Shown piece after piece: positions 34,987-39,405 of a stretch of 39,405 bases of DNA. Under the pieces are notes generated by a model. The model did not search any database. It was not told the origin of the DNA and saw only the letters and a list, made by a program, of their open reading frames with translations. Position numbers and translations under genes: made by a program. The stretch comes from Vulcanimicrobiota bacterium (lineage in GTDB: Bacteria; Vulcanimicrobiota; JAJTBE01). The stretch lies in contig JAIORV010000060.1 in the NCBI GenBank assembly GCA_021107945.1, forward strand, positions 1 through 39,405. The letters run 5' to 3'. Every line of letters starts with the position of its first letter. Position 1 is the stretch's first letter.

Positions 34987-35190
34987 GCTAGCCTTTGTTT
35001 CAGATATTCTTCAATAATCCATATATTTTCCCCAAAAAACCCGATTAACCTCCACGACAGAGCATATTCCGGTTCACTTGAAACTATTATCTTCTTTGTC
35101 TCCAAAAGCAATAGAGGGAACATGACCGTAAGGCATTATTTCAACAAGATCGGTGTCAAATAAGGCTCTTTCTATAGCGGATGTTCCGTT
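34968..35190 (-). pseudogene. Frameshifted remnant of an unknown gene
   Basis: Two frames on the minus strand read as protein and meet at a shift. The first (35190-35074) reads TSAIERALFDTDLVEIMPYG, then HVPSIAFGDK and a TGA. The second (from about 35090 to TAG 34968) reads IIVSSEPEYALSWRL, then IGFFGENIWIIEEYLKQRLA. Removing one base after GACAAA (about 35090) joins them. The remnant lies between a CACAGAG-type arm (35194-35226) and the MITE-like copy at 34901-34986, which supplies its last codons and stop. I do not recognise the family. Confidence 0.6.
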
Positions 35191-35193
35191 AAA

Positions 35194-35226
35194 ACTCTGC
35201 GTCCTCCGCGAACTCTGCGGTAAAAA
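35194..35226. repeat. CACAGAG-type arm
   Basis: CTCTGCGTCCTCCGCGAACT followed by CTGCGGTAAAA is a right-hand arm at the edge of the gene remnant at 34968-35190. Confidence 0.75.
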
Positions 35227-35239
35227 AATACTATCCGGG

Positions 35240-35563
35240 TTAAATTGCATCTTTCATTTTGTGGGTTTTTTTCTTTATTGCTTCTTTCCTACGGTGCAAC
35301 GCGGAAAGGAAAGGGGAATGAGCGCGGGAAACACGTAGATCCCTCAATAGCTCATCTTTCAATTCTGATTTGTGAGAATGATCTACTGGAATACCTGAGC
35401 TGGAAAAACACTCGATATTGTGTATTACCTCACGTGTTTCTTCCGATATTTCCCTGCAGGATTTGCATTTATCGAGGTGATTTTTAACGACACTCATCAT
35501 CTCCATATTCAAATTCTCATCTATATATTCGATAAACACAGATTTTATTTTATCACAATCCAT
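35240..35563 (-). CDS. Soluble zinc-finger anti-sigma factor (zf-HC2)
   Basis: This 107-residue protein starts at ATG 35563 after GGAAGGGAA. C3, H29, C33 and C36 form the C-x(n)-HxxxCxxC zinc motif of ZAS anti-sigma factors. No membrane helix follows, so it should be cytoplasmic; the tail is basic. ZAS proteins bind and silence the ECF sigma encoded next to them, which here lies 160 nt upstream on the same strand. The intervening gap holds a repeat pair. Confidence 0.85.
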   Translation of the reverse strand: MDCDKIKSVFIEYIDENLNMEMMSVVKNHLDKCKSCREISEETREVIHNIECFSSSGIPVDHSHKSELKDELLRDLRVSRAHSPFLSALHRRKEAIKKKTHKMKDAI

Positions 35564-35623
35564 TTAATTATTCCCTTCCTTTTTTATCGTGCAAGCTATT
35601 CCCAGTTATTGATGACTTTTTTT

Positions 35624-35694
35624 CACCGCAAAGTCCACAAAGACCACAAAGGTCAAAAATAATTTTCTCTGCGTTCTTTGCTTCTTTGCGGTTT
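35624..35694. repeat. CACAGAG-type inverted pair
   Basis: CACCGCAAAGTCCACAAAG (left) and GCGTTCTTTGCTTCTTTGCG (right) face each other across about 20 nt, between the sigma and anti-sigma genes. The pair could fold in their shared transcript and alter the ratio of the two proteins (inference). Confidence 0.8.
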
Positions 35695-35723
35695 TAATAT
35701 AATTCCAATAAAAACGACATTAT

Positions 35724-36242
35724 TTATTGAAAACAGTTTATCTCCCGCAGTTTGTTTATCGCCCGGTGGTGAAGTGTCTTTATGGCTGGCACGGAACGCC
35801 CCATAATCCCTGCCATCTCTTTCATGCTGTATCCCGATATGTCTTTTAAGATTATCACATCCCTGTAGTCGGCTTTCAGGTTATCAAGCTTTTCAATGAA
35901 CGGTGCAATATCAGGGGCTGAGGAGTTGTTATATTTTCGCATTTCATCTCCAACAACAGAAACTGCCTTCAATAATTTCTTCCTCCTGTTCAAAATATTC
36001 ATACAGAGGTTTTTAGCAATCCTATAGAGCCAGGCTGAAAATAATCCATCCCCCCGGAATTGTCCCGCATACCGGAAAGCTCTGAAAAATGTATCGTTTA
36101 CAACCTCTTTTGCATCTTCCGGGTTTTTCAGGATAACGAGGGCATATTTCCAGATTCCTTCATAATGCCTTTCGAAGAGGATCTCAAGAGCATACTCCTC
36201 CCCGCGGGCAACAGCCTGTATCAATTCATTTTCATTGTGCAT
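35724..36242 (-). CDS. ECF-type RNA polymerase sigma factor
   Basis: The product is 172 residues from ATG 36242, which overlaps the upstream gene by 11 nt; a longer frame to 36311 lies inside that gene. Region 2 is clear (FERHYEGIWKYALVILKNPEDAKEVVNDTFF, then SAWLYRIAKN, shown in parts) and region 4 reads YRDVIILKDISGYSMKEMA and IKTLHHRAINKLRE. ECF sigmas direct transcription of a regulon in response to a signal relayed by an anti-sigma factor, here the zinc-finger protein at 35240-35563. The overlap with the GspF-like gene implies one transcript and coupled translation. Confidence 0.93.
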   Translation of the reverse strand: MHNENELIQAVARGEEYALEILFERHYEGIWKYALVILKNPEDAKEVVNDTFFRAFRYAGQFRGDGLFSAWLYRIAKNLCMNILNRRKKLLKAVSVVGDEMRKYNNSSAPDIAPFIEKLDNLKADYRDVIILKDISGYSMKEMAGIMGRSVPAIKTLHHRAINKLREINCFQ

Positions 36243-37446
36243 TTTCAATCTCAATATCGATAATTTCCGGTTCGTCGCGAAGCTCGGCCTTGACCTTGTC
36301 CCAGTTGTCATCAGGTAACATTGGATGAGGCGGGGAAAATTCAGCTTTTAGTATATAGTCGTTGTTATTGATTTTAATATCCGTTTTAACATATTGCCGG
36401 AGTTTCATTTCCGCAATATCCATTCCGATTATACTTTTTAGATAATTTGTCACGGAACGGAGAAGTACATGGTCTTCAGTTTTCACTTCTATGAACTTGT
36501 GTAATTCAGTTTGATCATCCTCCATTACCACCATATATCTGTTGTTCTTAATTATAATGGTGCATTTCTTCCCCCTGCTATTTAAAGTCTTTTCCAGGAT
36601 TTTTCCTGCAAGCTCAGATGTACCTTCTTCACAGAGAATGTCCACATCAGTCTCAACTTCAGTCTCAATGTTATCCTCAATGTTATCCCCAATTTTATCT
36701 ATCTGGGGGAGGATATTATATTTATCCTTCAGATATAGAGAGAGAATCTCTATCATCTCGTGAATATAACCTCCCTCCTCGGCGGAGTCCAGGAGATGCC
36801 AGAAAAGAGGATTGGCGATTTTTCTGAAGACAGGCCTATTCATATAATTGGACATTGATCTTGCAAAAAATCTCTTCTTGTAAAAATTGCCCGGGATAAT
36901 ATCAATCCATTCGCAAATAACCGGGTCATCTGTGAGCTTTTTTATAAGGGGAAGTATGTCATTCTTTGTCGGAGGAGATTCCTTATTATCGATAATATAG
37001 AGCTTATCGCTTGTAATCAGAAGAGATGATGTATCAATATCCTTGAGGAAGCCTGACAACTTCAGGATAAAATCTCCCAGTACTTCAGGTTTAACCTTTA
37101 TGTTTTTTCCCATAATAAGCTGATCAAACTTCAATATCCCCGCCACCTGCATAAAAACTTCGTCAAGTAATCCGAATCTCTCACCCAGGTTTACCCACTT
37201 GGTAAATGCCGGTCTGAATATCCGGGGAATCCATTGTAATCCATGGCTGAGGCTGTATCCCCTTGATATGGTCTTGGCAAGGATGTCGTTGATATTCTTG
37301 AGTCCGGAGTTGTCAGGCCGGTATTCTTTTTTTGTTAGTATATCCATCAGGGGAATTCCCCAGGATAGCATGAGACCCAGATCGGCGCAATATCGGTATA
37401 GATCCTTACGATTGACTTTTATTTTTATCTTGATAAACTCTGACAT
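36232..37446 (-). CDS. GspF-like (T2SF) protein lacking membrane helices
   Basis: The product is 404 residues from ATG 37446 after AAAGGAGAA; a longer frame to 37593 runs into repeats and has no ribosome site. Residues about 8-100 match the cytoplasmic helical bundle of GspF/PilC: GIPLMDIL, ISRGYSLSHGL, then FTKWVNLGERFGLLDEVF. A second, weaker copy is near residues 200-250 (LLDSAEEGGYIHEMIEILSL). In GspF each bundle precedes membrane helices; none are seen here. A Glu/Asp-rich linker and a beta-rich C-terminal part follow. It heads a likely operon with an ECF sigma and anti-sigma factor, so it may be a regulatory offshoot of a secretion or pilus platform protein. Confidence 0.8.
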   Translation of the reverse strand: MSEFIKIKIKVNRKDLYRYCADLGLMLSWGIPLMDILTKKEYRPDNSGLKNINDILAKTISRGYSLSHGLQWIPRIFRPAFTKWVNLGERFGLLDEVFMQVAGILKFDQLIMGKNIKVKPEVLGDFILKLSGFLKDIDTSSLLITSDKLYIIDNKESPPTKNDILPLIKKLTDDPVICEWIDIIPGNFYKKRFFARSMSNYMNRPVFRKIANPLFWHLLDSAEEGGYIHEMIEILSLYLKDKYNILPQIDKIGDNIEDNIETEVETDVDILCEEGTSELAGKILEKTLNSRGKKCTIIIKNNRYMVVMEDDQTELHKFIEVKTEDHVLLRSVTNYLKSIIGMDIAEMKLRQYVKTDIKINNNDYILKAEFSPPHPMLPDDNWDKVKAELRDEPEIIDIEIENAQ

Positions 37447-37533
37447 ACTATTTCTCCTTTTTTTGTTGTCGTCAATATAAATGATATGGCAAAAACGAAA
37501 AAGGTTACACCCGTATAAAATTTCGTATCTATT

Positions 37534-37562
37534 CACCGCAAAGACCACAGAGACCACAAAGG
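37534..37562. repeat. CACAGAG-type arm, left of GxxExxY remnant
   Basis: CACCGCAAAGACCACAGAG followed by ACCACAAAGG is one arm. The facing arm is at 37744-37780 and the gene remnant lies between them. Confidence 0.85.
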
Positions 37563-37609
37563 TTATTAAAATATTCAACCTGATTTTACTCATTAATGAA
37601 CAGGGGTTT

Positions 37610-37780
37610 TTATCGTTCGGATTTGATTCCTCTCAATTCAAATTCCTTGCAAAGACATTGTTCATTGGCAGATTCAAGAAGTTCGGTTCCTAAATTCGTA
37701 AGTGCTTCAATACATACCCCCATGATATTATATGGTGACTTACCTGCGTTTTCCTTTGCGTTCTTTGCTTCTTTGCGGTT
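37610..37780 (-). pseudogene. GxxExxY-family gene remnant reading through a repeat arm
   Basis: The minus strand reads NRKEAKNAKENAGKSP out of the repeat arm and continues in the same frame into YNIMGVCIEALTNLG, TELLESANEQCLCKEFELRG and IKSER before TAA 37610-37612. This is the N-terminal third of a GxxExxY protein (typical form GACIEVHKELGPGLLESAYE). The signature Gly and Tyr have become Glu and Asn, and the middle and C-terminal parts are missing. A little further on, the strand again reads into repeat-encoded hydrophobic residues. It is a clear relic. Confidence 0.75.
37744..37780. repeat. CACAGAG-type arm, right of GxxExxY remnant
   Basis: CTGCGTTTTCCTTTGCGTTC followed by TTTGCTTCTTTGCGGTT faces the arm at 37534-37562. 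On the minus strand it encodes the start of the remnant. A further 8-bp hairpin, ATTCTAAA/TTTAGAAT, lies at 37782-37805. Confidence 0.85.
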
Positions 37781-37918
37781 TATTCTAAATTTCTTCTTTT
37801 AGAATGACAAGTGTTCAAGGGGAATGGAGCTAATAAACTTTGTTCCGAAAACCAAAAAGCCAGAACAGCAAAAATACTGCCCCGACTTGAATGTAAAACC
37901 TTCAATCAGGTATTATTC

Positions 37919-38302
37919 TTATTCCTGAAACAGAAATTTTGGATTGGAATTGCCCAATTTTACACCACTGAGTGTTTCAATTCCACCTTGCGGAGAACTG
38001 GGTCCATTCAAATTAAAACTCCCGAACTGATCACTTGCGCCACTGAGAAAATATGCCTCTGCAGTTATCTCACTTGACCCCCCAAGCGCATTTGTATCTT
38101 CAGAAATGGGTAGTTTCACCTCGGGCTTCGCGAAGTTAAAAGCTTCTCTTGGATCCTGTATCTCAGGTCCATTGAAATAGCCTGTTACAACTCCGTCCTT
38201 GACCTGAGTTGGTTCGCTCTTGGGCTTTGGTGGAGCAGATTTTCTTGTACCGGACATCCCTGAAATATTCTTGGGACCCCCAATAAAACCTATGCCGTCC
38301 AT
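37919..38302 (-). CDS. Small hypothetical protein, Gly/Pro/Ser-rich
   Basis: The product is 127 residues from ATG 38302, 8 nt after a full AGGAGGT; a GTG at 38311 overlaps that site and is unlikely. I recognise no family. The N-terminus reads MDGIGFIGGPKNISGMSG, then a Lys/Pro linker, then a stretch rich in Gly, Asn and Ser with alternating hydrophobics. No signal peptide or membrane helix is visible. The N-terminal GIGFIGG faintly recalls the NIGSI start of the PQQ paralogs, which may be chance. The strong ribosome site supports a real gene. Confidence 0.65.
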   Translation of the reverse strand: MDGIGFIGGPKNISGMSGTRKSAPPKPKSEPTQVKDGVVTGYFNGPEIQDPREAFNFAKPEVKLPISEDTNALGGSSEITAEAYFLSGASDQFGSFNLNGPSSPQGGIETLSGVKLGNSNPKFLFQE

Positions 38303-38337
38303 TTGGTACACCTCCTGTTAAGGAAACGATCGTCCAT
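38290..38337 (-). CDS. Possible 15-residue upstream ORF overlapping the next start
   Basis: ATG 38337 follows AAGGAG and opens a 15-codon frame ending TAG 38290-38292. It contains the AGGAGGT ribosome site of the 127-residue gene as tandem AGG Arg codons and runs past its ATG in another frame. Its own ribosome site is good. It could couple or gate translation of the downstream gene. Confidence 0.4.
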   Translation of the reverse strand: MDDRFLNRRCTKWTA

Positions 38338-38775
38338 TACTTCTCCTTAATAATAACATCAAAACTAATGCTGTGTAAACATGATTTTTGTTAATTATTT
38401 GTTAACAAAGGCACAGATCATAGACGAAAATGGTAACATGGGTATCCTATAAAAAATCTGTAGGAGCTAATTTTTCATGACCTTTTTTTTACCGCAAAGA
38501 CCACAGAGGGTTCAAGGGATTGATACGCCAACGGTCATATTTTCGATTTAAAATGCACCTCGTTTACACCTCATGTTTTTTATACTCCCCATAATAAAAC
38601 AATAGTACTATTCAGACCTCTCATTGTAGGAGCAATACCCAAGAATTAATGGGTGATGCAGATGTTGGCGCTGGATTATAACCACAATATGAGATGCCCT
38701 ATGGGATTTATTGACGTTCTCATGCCATTCCGCTTAAAAATGCGTAACTCCTGACCTAATTCAGTGGCGTTGACT

Positions 38776-38799
38776 GTAGGAGGGGCGTCTCGCCCCGAT
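38776..38799. repeat. GTAGGAG-type REP hairpin
   Basis: GTAGGA then stem GGGGCG/CGCCCC around TCT, followed by CGATAAACGG. It has the same flanks as 18131-18156 with a different but complementary stem. Confidence 0.8.
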
Positions 38800-38940
38800 A
38801 AACGGATTGTGGGGGATGAATGATGGATTTGTTTTTTCACCACAGAGGACACAGAGACCACAGAGGGGAATGGGCTTTTGAGAACGGAGTCCGTGATAAT
38901 AAACCCGCTTCCCACCTCCCATTTCTCGCCTCTATTGCGT

Positions 38941-38966
38941 GTAGGAGGGGTTTCCTAACCCCGATT
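38941..38966. repeat. GTAGGAG-type REP hairpin
   Basis: GTAGGA then stem GGGGTT/AACCCC around TCCT, followed by CGATTTCC. It is the same architecture with a third stem sequence. Confidence 0.8.
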
Positions 38967-39072
38967 TCCAATAGTTTCCTGATTCCGATAATATCGTCCA
39001 TCGTTGACCGCCGTTGTTCGCCATCGTTTAATGTCGTTTAGTATTGCCCTTGTCGCCTTTGGGAAAAGGCGT

Positions 39073-39132
39073 GTAGGAGAGGCTTCCAGCCTCGATTTCA
39101 TACCATTCCCAGGCTGGTCGGGAGACCAACCT
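39073..39132. repeat. Composite REP: GTAGGAG hairpin plus AGGCTGGTC hairpin
   Basis: GTAGGA, stem GAGGCT/AGCCTC around TCC and CGATTTCATACCATTCCC lead to AGGCTGGTC (39111-39119), GGGA and GACCAACCT with one mismatch. The same order occurs inside the MITE-like element at 32367-32467, so this is an internal fragment of that element. Confidence 0.8.
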
Positions 39133-39405
39133 CCACCCAAATCCCAAATCTTTATATATTCTTTGGGATAGAGTGAATTGGCCGATAATCATATCAATTT
39201 TTGTGTCATCCTGAGCGGAATACGATCTTTTCCTTTCCCGGATAAAACATGGCAAGAACAGACATATACTTGCCTCCGATTTATCCCACAGCGAAGGATC
39301 TCATCCCCGGGGATCTACTTCAGAATAATCCTCTTTTTTATCAAGACCTGCTCCATTAAACAATCAGGGCCGAGATTCTTCGCTGTGTCAATCACGAGCA
39401 TCAAG

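Larger units (their letters stand above)
38303..39405. other. Gene-free, repeat-dense right end
   Basis: About 1.1 kb has no convincing gene. It holds GTTAA/TTAAC inverted repeats (38388-38405), CACAGAG-type arms (38491-38509, 38838-38867), a degenerate MITE end (38605-38618), GTAGGAG hairpins (38776, 38941, 39073), an AGGCTGGTC hairpin (39111-39132) and, from 39207, parts of the common TGTCATCCTGAGCG/GCGAAGGATCTC dispersed repeat. Confidence 0.7.

Noticed and set aside
35624-38867. CRISPR array
   Set aside because: The repeated arms have 9-nt units with no unique spacers of constant length and no cas genes nearby.
39315-39405. Possible 3' end of a minus-strand gene entering from the right
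   Set aside because: The open stretch is short and much of it is the GCGAAGAATCTC dispersed repeat, so coding cannot be supported.

Overview
The window looks like one contig of a moderately AT-rich, free-living bacterium, probably an uncultured lineage known mainly from metagenomes. Signs of this are giant TPR scaffolds, Roadblock/LC7 proteins, a family of signal-less PQQ propellers, and many dispersed intergenic repeats. I cannot place it in a phylum from the sequence alone. Standard bacterial features (Shine-Dalgarno sites, ATG/GTG/TTG starts, TAA/TAG/TGA stops) are used throughout.

Region 1 (1-15740) is a tightly packed plus-strand block with no dispersed repeats. It opens with a consensus sigma70-type promoter and a long leader. 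It then encodes two giant paralogous TPR proteins, a bitopic membrane protein with a long basic tail carrying repeated short motifs, a protein of two similar ligand-domain-like halves, a stand-alone Roadblock/LC7 protein, a CheY-like response regulator, a GAF-PAS histidine kinase and a TPR/acidic/Roadblock fusion that seems to start at ATT. This reads as one membrane-linked signalling and scaffolding module, and no Ras-like GTPase is present. An O-antigen ligase/polymerase-like membrane protein with a TPR tail follows (15911-18097).

Region 2 (18.1-24.6 kb) is accessory. It holds a nitroreductase, a Y1/IS200-like transposase whose expected catalytic Tyr is Glu and which is flanked by five REP-like hairpins, a sugar ABC permease pair destroyed by five in-frame nonsense codons with no frameshift, a PQQ propeller protein, and a DDAH/arginine-deiminase-like enzyme.

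Region 3 (24.8-34.9 kb) has two more PQQ paralogs, two small proteins of unknown role (one DUF6941-like), pyruvate kinase with the extra phosphohistidine domain, a zinc-ribbon membrane protein, a family 2 glycosyltransferase, a GyrI-like protein and a lipoprotein amidohydrolase.

Region 4 (34.9-39.4 kb) has a minus-strand group of a GspF-like protein without membrane helices, an ECF sigma factor and a zinc-finger anti-sigma factor, then a small hypothetical protein and about 1.1 kb of repeats. From 18 kb onward the intergenic spaces carry several repeat families: 9-nt-periodic CACAGAG-type arms, GTAGGAG hairpins with covarying stems, and a MITE-like unit with 15-bp terminal inverted repeats. 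A broken GxxExxY gene lies between two CACAGAG-type arms and is in frame with one of them, which suggests what these arms belong to.
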